Shown here piece after piece: positions 1 to 8,458 of a stretch of DNA of 54,884 nt. Position 1 is the first letter of the stretch; the number at the start of each line of letters is the position of its first letter. Source of the stretch: Pseudomonadota bacterium (lineage in GTDB: Bacteria > Pseudomonadota > Gammaproteobacteria > Burkholderiales > Burkholderiaceae_C); the NCBI GenBank assembly GCA_021808445.1, contig JAKBBP010000010.1:30005-84888 (forward strand), read 5' to 3'. The translations under genes and the position numbers were made by a program. The notes under the pieces were generated by a model that saw nothing but the letters and a program-made list of their open reading frames with translations, was not told the origin of the DNA and searched no databases.

Positions 1-49
1 GACCGCCAGCAAGACCGCCAGCAAGACCGCCAGCAAGACCGCCAGCACG
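1..49 (+). repeat. 12-base tandem repeat inside the rsfS tail
   Basis: The unit GACCGCCAGCAA is repeated about four times at the left edge, the last copy diverging to CACG. In the coding frame it reads Thr-Ala-Ser-Lys. The array may extend further left, outside the window. Confidence 0.8.
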
Positions 50-274
50 ACCGGCGGCGCAAGCGGGGCGGCCACCAGGAGCCGGGCGAAGAGTTCGTCC
101 CAGGCCACGGGCCAGGACGCGGGCAGGAGTTCATCCCGGGCTTCGACCCGCAGCGCGACCGGGGCTGCGGCCTCGCCAGGCGCCGCCCGCGCGGCGCGGC
201 CCGCCGCGAAGTCGCCCGCGAAGGCTGCGGCACCCCGCCCCGCCGCTGCCAAGCGGGCCAAGCCCAAGGCTTGA
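2..274 (+). CDS. rsfS: C-terminal end of ribosomal silencing factor RsfS (partial)
   Basis: An open frame enters from the left edge and stops with TGA 13 bases before rlmH. The visible 90 residues are a low-complexity Ala/Ser/Thr/Lys/Arg tail that begins with a repeated Thr-Ala-Ser-Lys unit (12-base DNA repeat) and ends KRAKPKA. No folded domain is visible. The identification rests on position: rsfS normally sits directly upstream of rlmH in proteobacteria, where RsfS binds ribosomal protein L14 and blocks subunit joining during starvation. A basic extension of about 90 residues is not part of the conserved RsfS core, which is roughly 110-120 residues. It could instead be the end of another gene. 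The upstream sequence outside this window would settle it. Confidence 0.55.
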   Translation, partial: TASKTASKTASKTASTTGGASGAATRSRAKSSSQATGQDAGRSSSRASTRSATGAAASPGAARAARPAAKSPAKAAAPRPAAAKRAKPKA

Positions 275-287
275 AAGGGCCGGCGCG

Positions 288-761
288 GTGAAGTACTGGC
301 TGATCGCGGTCGGCCAGCGCATGCCCGCATGGGTCGACGAGGCCTACGCCGAATACGCCCGCCGCATGCCGGCGCAGACCCCCTTGCAGCTGCGCGAACT
401 CCGCGCGGAATCGCGCGGCGCGGGCCTGGACACGGCCAGTGTGATCGACCGCGAGGCCCAGCGCATCGAGGACGCCCTGCCGCCCCAGGCCCTGCGCGTG
501 GTGCTGGACGAACGCGGCCAGCGCATGACCACGCTGCAACTGGCCGAGGCCATGCGCGACTGGCGCCAGCAGGGACGCGACGTGGCCTTCGTGGTCGGGG
601 GCGCCGACGGCCTGGCGCCGGGCATCAAGGCCTCGGCCGACCTGCTGCTGCGCCTGTCCGATCTCACGCTGCCTCACGGGCTGGTGCGCGTGCTGCTCGC
701 CGAGCAGATCTACCGCGCGCATACCGTGATCACCGGGCACCCCTACCACCGGGCGGGCTGA
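288..761 (+). CDS. rlmH: 23S rRNA (pseudouridine1915-N3)-methyltransferase RlmH
   Basis: 157 residues, matching the family length of about 155. RlmH is a SPOUT-class enzyme that uses S-adenosylmethionine to methylate pseudouridine 1915 in helix 69 of 23S rRNA on assembled 70S ribosomes. The glycine-rich SAM-knot segment FVVGGADGL (residues 101-109) and the C-terminal AHTVITGHPYHR (residues 144-155) are diagnostic. The start is GTG, preceded by AAAGGG. It follows the presumed rsfS tail by 13 bases, as expected for a shared transcript. The downstream genes maf and rng lie on the same strand but are separated from it by uup on the other strand. Confidence 0.96.
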   Translation: MKYWLIAVGQRMPAWVDEAYAEYARRMPAQTPLQLRELRAESRGAGLDTASVIDREAQRIEDALPPQALRVVLDERGQRMTTLQLAEAMRDWRQQGRDVAFVVGGADGLAPGIKASADLLLRLSDLTLPHGLVRVLLAEQIYRAHTVITGHPYHRAG

Positions 762-812
762 GCGCGGGATCCAGCCCGCGCGGGCTTCCCCTGGCAGCCG
801 CGACCGTGCCTC

Positions 813-884
813 GGCGGGAGAATCGGCGGGAGAATCGGCGGGAGAATCGGCGGGAGAATCGGCCGGAGAATCGGCCGGAGAACC
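813..884. repeat. Six 12-base tandem repeats between rlmH and uup
   Basis: Four identical units GGCGGGAGAATC (813-860) are followed by GGCCGGAGAATC and GGCCGGAGAACC. The array fills most of the 139-base gap between the convergent ends of rlmH and uup. The unit length is a multiple of three, but no gene is evident across it. No T-run follows, so it is not a classical terminator. Confidence 0.9.
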
Positions 885-900
885 GGAACGGCTCGCCCGT

Positions 901-2790
<1,890 letters not shown>

Positions 2791-2936
2791 GGTGGCTGGG
2801 CGCGCCGCGCGCGCAAAAACCGACATTGTGCCAGTCGCGCCCACGACACGCGCAGGCAAGGCTGCGCAGCCCCGCGAAGCCGACCGGCGCGCCGGCGCAG
2901 GCCGTATGATGCCGAGGCCCTTCCGCCAGCCCCTCC

Positions 2937-3557
2937 ATGACACACCGCCCCACGCTCTACCTCGCCTCCGCCAGCCCGCGGCGCAGCGAGTTGCTGCAGC
3001 AGATCGGCGTGGTCTTCCAGCCCCTGCTGGCCGACGAGCACGAGGATGTCGAGGCCCTGGAAGTCGAGAGGCCGTCGGAGCCTCCCGCGCGCTATGTGCG
3101 CCGGGTCGCCGGCGCCAAGCTCGACGCCGCGCTGCAACGCCTGCGCCACCGGGGCCTGCCCGCCGGGGCGGTGCTGTGCGCGGACACCACGGTGGCGCTG
3201 GGCGCGCGCATCCTGGGCAAGCCGCGCGACGCCGCGCAGGCCCGCGAGATGCTCGCGGATCTGGCCGGCACCGAGCACCGCGTGCTCAGCGCCGTGACCC
3301 TCGCGTGGCCGCTGGCCGACGGCTGGCAGCGCGCCGAGGCGCTCAACACCAGCCGGGTGCGCATGGCGGCGCTGCAGGAGCAGACCATCGCCGCCTACGT
3401 GGCCAGCGGCGAACCCTTCGGCAAGGCCGGGGCCTACGCGGTGCAGGGTCGCGCCGCGGCGTTCATCCAGCACATCAGCGGCAGCTACTCCGGCGTCATG
3501 GGCCTGCCGCTGTTCGAGACCGCCGCGCTGCTGCGCTCGGCGGGCATCCTTTCCTGA
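2937..3557 (+). CDS. maf: Maf-family nucleoside triphosphate pyrophosphatase
   Basis: 206 residues. Maf proteins hydrolyse non-canonical or selected NTPs to the monophosphate and pyrophosphate (dTTP/UTP in the YhdE group, m7GTP in the YceF group). The N-terminal SASPRRSELL (11-20) is the Maf phosphate-binding motif. CADTTVAL (81-88) carries the catalytic Asp, and GKPRDAAQAREML follows. The ending ISGSYSGVMGLPLFET is typical of the family and fits the YhdE type. It is followed 21 bases later by rng, the usual betaproteobacterial pairing. A TATGAT hexamer at 2905-2910 is a possible -10 element but lacks a clear -35. Confidence 0.93.
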   Translation: MTHRPTLYLASASPRRSELLQQIGVVFQPLLADEHEDVEALEVERPSEPPARYVRRVAGAKLDAALQRLRHRGLPAGAVLCADTTVALGARILGKPRDAAQAREMLADLAGTEHRVLSAVTLAWPLADGWQRAEALNTSRVRMAALQEQTIAAYVASGEPFGKAGAYAVQGRAAAFIQHISGSYSGVMGLPLFETAALLRSAGILS

Positions 3558-3578
3558 GCCGATGCGCACCCATCCTCC

Positions 3579-5066
3579 ATGCAAGAAGACCTGCTGATCA
3601 ACATCACCCCGCAGGAAACCCGGGTCGCGCTCGTGGCCCAGGCCGCGGTGCAGGAAATCCACATCGAGCGAACCCTCGAGCGCGGCCTGGCCGGCAATGT
3701 GTACCTGGGGCGCGTGGCGAGGGTGCTGCCGGGCATGCAGTCGGCCTTCATCGACATCGGCCTGGAGCGCGCGGCCTTCCTGCACGTGGCGGACCTGTGG
3801 CAGCGCATGAGCGCCGGAGGCGAGGTACGCCAGGGCGGCGGCGCGCCGCAGCTGCCGATCGAGAAACTGGTGTTCGAGGGACAGTCCCTGCTGGTGCAGG
3901 TGATCAAGGACCCGATCGGCGCCAAGGGAGCGCGGCTGTCCACCCAGATCAGCCTGGCGGGACGGCTGCTGGTGCACCTGCCGCAGGACAGCCACATCGG
4001 TGTCTCGCAGAAGATCGACGACCCGGAACTGCGCGAAAGCCTGCGCCAGCGACTCGCGGCCCTGGCGCAGCAGCACGACCCGCAGGCCAGCATGGGTTTC
4101 ATCGTGCGCACCAACGCCGAGGAAGCGGGCGACGCCGAACTTCTGGAAGACATCGCCTACCTGCGCAAGACCTGGGGCGTGCTGCAGAACCGCGTGCGCG
4201 GCGCGCACGCGCCGACCCTGCTGTACCAGGAACTCAGCCTGGCGCAGCGGGTCCTGCGCGATCTGGTCACCGAAGCCACGCGCAGCATCCAGGTCGATTC
4301 CCGGGAGAACCATGAACGCCTGCGCGAATTCGCCGCCGAATACATGCCGGGGGTGGTCGAGCGCCTGCAGCTGTACCGCGGCGAGCGTCCCCTGTTCGAC
4401 CTGTACAACATCGACGGCGAGATCGAGAAGGCCCTGGGCCGGCGCGTGGACCTGAAGTCGGGCGGCTACCTGATCATCGACCAGACCGAGGCGATGACCA
4501 CGGTGGACGTGAACACCGGCGGCTACGTGGGCGCGCGCAATTTCGACGACACGGTGTTCAAGACCAACCTGGAAGCGGCCCAGGCCATCGCGCGTCAGCT
4601 GCGGCTGCGCAACCTGGGCGGAATCATCCTCATCGATTTCATCGACATGCACAGCCCCCAGCATCGTGCCGCGGTGCTGGAGGAGCTGAAAAAGTCCCTG
4701 TGGCGTGACAAGGTGAAGGTCACGGTCAATGCCTTCTCCCAGCTCGGGCTGGTGGAGATGACCCGCAAACGCACACGCGAGTCCCTGGCGCACCTGCTGT
4801 GCGAGCCCTGCCCGACCTGCTCCGGACAGGGACAGGTGAAGACCGCCCGCACGACCTGCTACGACATCCTGCGCGAGATCCTGCGCGAGGCGCGCCAGTT
4901 CAATCCGAAGGAATTCCGCATCCTGGCCTCCAACGCGGTCATCGACCTGCTGCTGGAAGAGGAGAGCGCGCACCTGGCCGAGCTGTCGGACTTCATCGGC
5001 AAGCCCATTGCGCTCCAGGTCGAACCGGCCTACCACCAGCACCAGTTCGACATCGTGCTGCTCTGA
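3579..5066 (+). CDS. rng: Ribonuclease G
   Basis: 495 residues, close to E. coli RNase G (489). It is a cytoplasmic endoribonuclease of the RNase E/G family that matures the 5' end of 16S rRNA and decays some mRNAs. An S1-like RNA-binding domain spans about 38-130. The catalytic segment DQTEAMTTVDVNTG (301-314) supplies one Asp (310), and LIDFID (351-356) the second metal-binding Asp (353). The zinc-link CEPCPTC (408-414) follows. There is no RNase E-type scaffold extension, so it is rng rather than rne. It is probably co-transcribed with maf. Its TGA is directly followed, with no spacer, by the stop codon of the convergent SCP2-like gene. Confidence 0.96.
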   Translation: MQEDLLINITPQETRVALVAQAAVQEIHIERTLERGLAGNVYLGRVARVLPGMQSAFIDIGLERAAFLHVADLWQRMSAGGEVRQGGGAPQLPIEKLVFEGQSLLVQVIKDPIGAKGARLSTQISLAGRLLVHLPQDSHIGVSQKIDDPELRESLRQRLAALAQQHDPQASMGFIVRTNAEEAGDAELLEDIAYLRKTWGVLQNRVRGAHAPTLLYQELSLAQRVLRDLVTEATRSIQVDSRENHERLREFAAEYMPGVVERLQLYRGERPLFDLYNIDGEIEKALGRRVDLKSGGYLIIDQTEAMTTVDVNTGGYVGARNFDDTVFKTNLEAAQAIARQLRLRNLGGIILIDFIDMHSPQHRAAVLEELKKSLWRDKVKVTVNAFSQLGLVEMTRKRTRESLAHLLCEPCPTCSGQGQVKTARTTCYDILREILREARQFNPKEFRILASNAVIDLLLEEESAHLAELSDFIGKPIALQVEPAYHQHQFDIVLL

Positions 5067-5606
5067 TCAGCCGCCGGGGCAGCTCGCGCTGGAGCCGGGC
5101 ACCTTGCCCATCAGCAGCAGGAAGCTGGCGAAAGGCTTGATCGCGCGCATGGCCACCAGCTTGGGGCCCTGGAACTGCAGCTTGCCGCTCATCATCGCCC
5201 ACATGGGGCCGGGATCTCCGCGGCCCATCGCCTGCCAGTCGGGAGTCGTGGCGTGCATGAGAAAGTCCACGCCGAAATCGGCAGGGGTCTGGGGGGTCCC
5301 GCCATAGCTGCACCAGGCCTGCCCGTCCCTGGGCACGATCTTGAGCTCCACGGTGCTGCCGGCGCCGCAGTCGTTGCGGTACATCTGCACGATCTTGTAC
5401 CCACGGCCCTTGTCGTCGTGCAGCCACTCCCCGGAGAGCCCCTTGGCCAGCTCCGGGGTCTGATTCCAGGCCTGGCAGAAATTCGCGGCCCAGGCCGGGG
5501 ACATCAGCACCGGAGGGTCGGCGGCATGCGCCTGGGAAGCCGCCAGCAGGCAGCAGGCGCCAAGCAGGCGCGACGACAAACGGGAAACACCCCTGAAAAC
5601 GGCCAT
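5067..5606 (-). CDS. Secreted SCP2-like (sterol carrier domain) protein
   Basis: 179 residues. A signal peptide is evident: basic N-terminus, hydrophobic core LLGACCLLAAS, likely cleavage after AHA (near residue 29). The last third (FLMHATTPDWQAM ... MWAMMSGKLQFQGPKLVAM) matches the pattern of the SCP2 lipid-binding domain, in which a conserved Gly-Lys-Leu strand follows a Trp-containing turn. The mature part has four cysteines (in NFCQAW, NDCGAG, AWCSYG and SSASCPGG), suggesting two disulfides in the periplasm. The start is set by an excellent AGGAGGAG five bases upstream of ATG. A longer frame upstream lacks such a site. Its biological role is unknown; lipid or hydrophobic ligand binding is inference from the fold only. 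Confidence 0.75.
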   Translation of the reverse strand: MAVFRGVSRLSSRLLGACCLLAASQAHAADPPVLMSPAWAANFCQAWNQTPELAKGLSGEWLHDDKGRGYKIVQMYRNDCGAGSTVELKIVPRDGQAWCSYGGTPQTPADFGVDFLMHATTPDWQAMGRGDPGPMWAMMSGKLQFQGPKLVAMRAIKPFASFLLLMGKVPGSSASCPGG

Positions 5607-5668
5607 GGAACTCCTCCTGTAGGGGGCGGAGTATGCGGGGCGCACGCGGGGTCCGCACTCGGGGCTTA

Positions 5669-5694
5669 CCAGAATACCCCTTGCAGTGTTCTGG
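5669..5694. repeat. Imperfect inverted repeat upstream of the SCP2-like gene
   Basis: Arms CCAGAATAC (5669-5677) and GTGTTCTGG (5686-5694) pair with one mismatch across an eight-base spacer. It lies in the 172-base gap between rpoH and the SCP2-like gene. It could be an operator; no binding protein can be named. Confidence 0.5.
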
Positions 5695-5705
5695 GGGTGC
5701 CGCGA

Positions 5706-5735
5706 GCGCTTGAAGAAACCAGTCAGTTCAAGCGC
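5706..5735. repeat. Perfect 9-base inverted repeat downstream of rpoH
   Basis: Arms GCGCTTGAA (5706-5714) and TTCAAGCGC (5727-5735) are separated by 12 bases. On the rpoH strand a T6 run comes before the stem rather than after it, so it does not fit an intrinsic terminator of rpoH. It may still act as a 3' mRNA structure or an operator. Confidence 0.6.
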
Positions 5736-5778
5736 GACAAAAAACGCATCAAGGGCTCTGGCCAGGCTGCGCTGCGGT

Positions 5779-6690
5779 TCAGGCGAACTGGGCCAGGCTC
5801 TTGCGCATCTTTTTCATCGCTGCCGCCTCGATCTGGCGGATGCGCTCGGCCGACACCCCGAACTCGGCCGCCAGGTCGTGCAGCGTGCGCCCACCGCTGC
5901 CGTCGTCGTTGACGGCCAGCCAGCGCTGCTCGACGATGCGCCGGCTGCGTTCGTCCAGCGACTGCAGCGCATGTTCCAGCCCGGCACCCTGCAGGCGCTC
6001 GCGTCCGCGTGCCTCGAGCACGGCCTCGGGGGCGTCGCTGCTGTCGCTGAGGTAGGCCAGGGGCGCAAAGCTCTCGCCCGCGTCGTCGGCGGGCTGCAGG
6101 GAGACATCGCCGCCGGCCATGCGCTGCTCCATCTCGATCACGTCAGAGCGCTTGACCTGCAGCTTGCTGGCCACCGCGTCGATCTCCGCGTCGTGGAAGC
6201 CTTCCAGGCCCTGCTTGAGCGAGCGCAGATTGAAGAACAGCTTGCGCTGCGCCTTGGTCGTGGCCACCTTCACCAGGCGCCAGTTGCGCAGGATGTATTC
6301 GTGGATCTCGGCCTTGATCCAGTGCAGCGCATAGCTCACCAGGCGCACGCCCTGGGCGGGATCGAAACGCCGCACGGCCTTCATCAGCCCGATGTTGCCT
6401 TCCTGGATCAGGTCGGCGTGCGGCAGGCCGTAGCCCAGGTAGTTGCGAGCCACCGAGACGACCACCCGAAGGTGGGACATCACCAGTTTCCCGGCGGCTT
6501 CGCGGTCTTCGCGTTCGCGCCAGGCACGCGCCAGTTGCTGTTCCTCCTCGAGGGACAGCATCGGCATGCGGTTCACCGCCGAAATGTAGGACTCCAGGTT
6601 GCCCAGGCTGGGCACCTGCGCCGGGAAGCCGCCGCCTTGCGCACGCAGCGCGAGGCCGCCGGAAAGGGTGAGAGCACCGGTTTGCGCCAT
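5779..6690 (-). CDS. rpoH: RNA polymerase heat-shock sigma factor RpoH (sigma-32)
   Basis: 303 residues. It directs RNA polymerase to heat-shock promoters. Region 2 (about 66-135) contains HADLIQEGNIGLMKAVRRFD. The RpoH box QRKLFFNLR (148-156), which distinguishes sigma-32 from other sigma factors, is intact. A C-terminal helix-turn-helix (LHDLAAEFGVSAERIRQIE, about 266-285) recognises the -35 element. I start at the ATG preceded by AGGAGGAG; an in-frame ATG lies in that ribosome site itself and another farther up, inside the operator region. It is not linked to ftsEX here: an MFS gene separates it from ftsY. A CIRCE operator overlaps its promoter, so HrcA control is expected on top of the usual chaperone feedback. 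Confidence 0.97.
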   Translation of the reverse strand: MAQTGALTLSGGLALRAQGGGFPAQVPSLGNLESYISAVNRMPMLSLEEEQQLARAWREREDREAAGKLVMSHLRVVVSVARNYLGYGLPHADLIQEGNIGLMKAVRRFDPAQGVRLVSYALHWIKAEIHEYILRNWRLVKVATTKAQRKLFFNLRSLKQGLEGFHDAEIDAVASKLQVKRSDVIEMEQRMAGGDVSLQPADDAGESFAPLAYLSDSSDAPEAVLEARGRERLQGAGLEHALQSLDERSRRIVEQRWLAVNDDGSGGRTLHDLAAEFGVSAERIRQIEAAAMKKMRKSLAQFA

Positions 6691-6718
6691 CAGCAGACTC
6701 CTCCTCATGTCAGGGGGT

Positions 6719-6748
6719 ATTTTAGCACTCCTGCGCATCGAGTGCTAA
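6719..6748 (-). promoter_or_regulatory. rpoH promoter overlapping CIRCE
   Basis: On the minus strand TTAGCA (6748-6743; 4/6 match to the -35 consensus) and TAAAAT (6724-6719; 5/6 match to the -10) are 18 bases apart, about 29 bases upstream of the rpoH ATG. The -35 lies in one CIRCE arm and the -10 overlaps the other, so a bound repressor would cover the promoter. Confidence 0.6.
6722..6748. promoter_or_regulatory. CIRCE operator (HrcA binding site)
   Basis: TTAGCACTC, nine bases, then GAGTGCTAA: an exact match to the CIRCE consensus with its N9 spacer. HrcA binds CIRCE and represses groESL or dnaK operons in many bacteria; here it sits 32 bases upstream of the rpoH start codon. The divergent MFS gene begins about 210 bases to the other side, so it may be less affected. 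hrcA itself is not in this window. Confidence 0.95.
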
Positions 6749-6890
6749 ACACCGGGAAGCTTCCCTGGCGTGGATCAAGCGCGTCCCGGAACCCGCGCGC
6801 AGCCGCGGATCCTGGCGCCCGGCGCGAAGGCGCGGAAAGCGCTAGGCTTGCGCGTGGTCGTCCCGACGCGGAGCCCGCGCGCTGGGCCCG

Positions 6891-6955
6891 CTTCGGCCCG
6901 CTTCGGCCCGCTTCGGCCCGGTTCGGCCCGGTTCGCACCGCTTCGGCCCGCTTCG
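6891..6955. repeat. 10-base tandem repeats upstream of the MFS gene
   Basis: The unit CTTCGGCCCG occurs at 6891, 6901, 6911 and 6941. Variant units GTTCGGCCCG (6921) and GTTCGCACCG (6931) and a partial unit (6951) complete about 6.5 copies in exact 10-base register. The array ends immediately before the proposed ATG at 6959. Confidence 0.9.
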
Positions 6956-6958
6956 CGC

Positions 6959-8422
6959 ATGCCCCCACCCCCCCCACCCCACCCTCCCCGCTCCCCGGAA
7001 TGCGCGCCCGCCCCGGAGGCCGGCGTACCCGGGGTGCGCCATCCCGTGCTGGTGGCCCTGGTGGTGGCCATCGCCTTCCTGATGGAGCAGCTCGACGCCA
7101 CCATCGTCACCACCGCGATCCCGGACATGGCGCACGCGCTGCACACCAGCGCGGTGGACATGAACCTGGCCATCAGCAGTTACGTGCTGACCCTGGCGGT
7201 GTTCATTCCCCTGAGTGGGTGGTTCGCCGACCGTTTCGGCGCGCGTCGCGTGTTCATGTCGGCCCTGGCCCTGTTCACCCTGGGCTCGGTGCTGTGCGGC
7301 GCCGCGCAGGATTTCCGCATGCTGGTCGCCACCCGGGTGCTGCAGGGCCTGGGAGGCGCGATGATGACGCCCGTCGGGCGCCTGATCCTGCTGCGCAGCT
7401 TCCCCCGCAGCCAGCTGGTGCGTGCGATGACCTACATGATCGTGCCAGCCATCATCGGGCCCGTGCTGGGACCGCCGGTCGGGGGCTATCTGAGCACCTA
7501 TCTGTCCTGGCGCTGGATCTTCTACGTCAACGTGCCATTCGGGCTGCTGGGCATGCTGCTGGCGTGGTACCTGGTCAGCCCCCATGCCGAGGAACCCGAC
7601 GCCCGATTCGATTTTGCTGGCTTCGCGCTGTTCGGCTGCGCCGTGGGCTTGCTGCAGTTCGTCATGGAGGCCTTCGGCCGGGCGCGCCCGGCCTGGCTGC
7701 TGACGGCCTCCGCGGCCAGCGCCCTGCTGCTGCTGGGCCTGGTGCTCCACAACCGCGGGCGCGAGCGACCGGCCGTGGACCTGGGCCTGTTGCGCGAGCG
7801 AGCCTTCGGCATCGCCACGCTGGCAGGCGGTCTGTGCCGGGTGGCCATGAACGCGCCGGTGTACCTGCTGCCCCTGATGTTGCAACTCGGCCTGGGCATG
7901 TCGGCCGTACAGTCGGGCTCGCTGACCTTCCTGTCGGCGATCAGCGCGCCGGGCATTCGCGTGATCATCGGCCCGGGCCTGCGGCGCTTTGGCTTTCGCG
8001 GCCTGCTGATGGCCAGCGCGGTGGCCTGCTCCTGCGTCCTGTTCGGATTCTCGCGGGTGGCTGCGCACACCCCGCATGGGCTGATCGCGGCCATGATCGT
8101 GGCCTACGGTGCCGTACGCTCGACCCAGTTCATGAGTTCCAACACCCTGGCCTACGCCGACATCCCGGGCGAGCGCCTGAGCCGCGCCACCAGCCTGGGA
8201 GGGCTGTTGCAGCAACTCACCGTCAGCTTCGGCGTGGCCCTGGGCGCCGCGCTGCTGCGCCTGCTGGCACTTCAAGGCCTGCACCCCGGCCTGACGCAGT
8301 TCCATACCGCGTTCATGTTGCTGGCCGTGCTGCCATGGCTCACCCTGCCGGGATTCCTGCGCCTGCGCGCGCAGGACGGGGCCGCGGTCACCGGCCGCAC
8401 GCAGAGGGGCTCCGCAGGCTGA
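6959..8422 (+). CDS. MFS drug exporter, DHA2 (EmrB/QacA-like) family
   Basis: 487 residues, mostly hydrophobic, with the DHA2 pattern. The first helix contains FLMEQLDATIVTTAIPDM (Asp in TM1). The loop GWFADRFGARRVF is the MFS motif A, and RVLQGLGGAMMTP lies in the fourth helix region. GPVLGPPVGGYLS is the antiporter motif C. The protein probably expels hydrophobic compounds or acids by proton antiport across the inner membrane; the substrate is unknown. The start is uncertain: the ATG at 6959 has no Shine-Dalgarno site and gives a proline-rich leader, while an in-frame GTG at 7034 begins just before the first helix. It stands alone between rpoH and ftsY and looks like an insertion into an otherwise core neighbourhood. 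Confidence 0.85.
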   Translation: MPPPPPPHPPRSPECAPAPEAGVPGVRHPVLVALVVAIAFLMEQLDATIVTTAIPDMAHALHTSAVDMNLAISSYVLTLAVFIPLSGWFADRFGARRVFMSALALFTLGSVLCGAAQDFRMLVATRVLQGLGGAMMTPVGRLILLRSFPRSQLVRAMTYMIVPAIIGPVLGPPVGGYLSTYLSWRWIFYVNVPFGLLGMLLAWYLVSPHAEEPDARFDFAGFALFGCAVGLLQFVMEAFGRARPAWLLTASAASALLLLGLVLHNRGRERPAVDLGLLRERAFGIATLAGGLCRVAMNAPVYLLPLMLQLGLGMSAVQSGSLTFLSAISAPGIRVIIGPGLRRFGFRGLLMASAVACSCVLFGFSRVAAHTPHGLIAAMIVAYGAVRSTQFMSSNTLAYADIPGERLSRATSLGGLLQQLTVSFGVALGAALLRLLALQGLHPGLTQFHTAFMLLAVLPWLTLPGFLRLRAQDGAAVTGRTQRGSAG

Positions 8423-8458
8423 AACATCGCGGGCCCCGGCGCCCGATGCGAGCGCGGA

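Noticed and set aside
2791-2943. N-terminal extension of Uup by 51 residues
   Set aside because: Overlaps the maf start, is low complexity, and Uup proteins begin at the ABC domain.
5706-5744. Intrinsic terminator for rpoH
   Set aside because: The T-run lies before the stem on the rpoH strand and becomes an A-run on the other strand.
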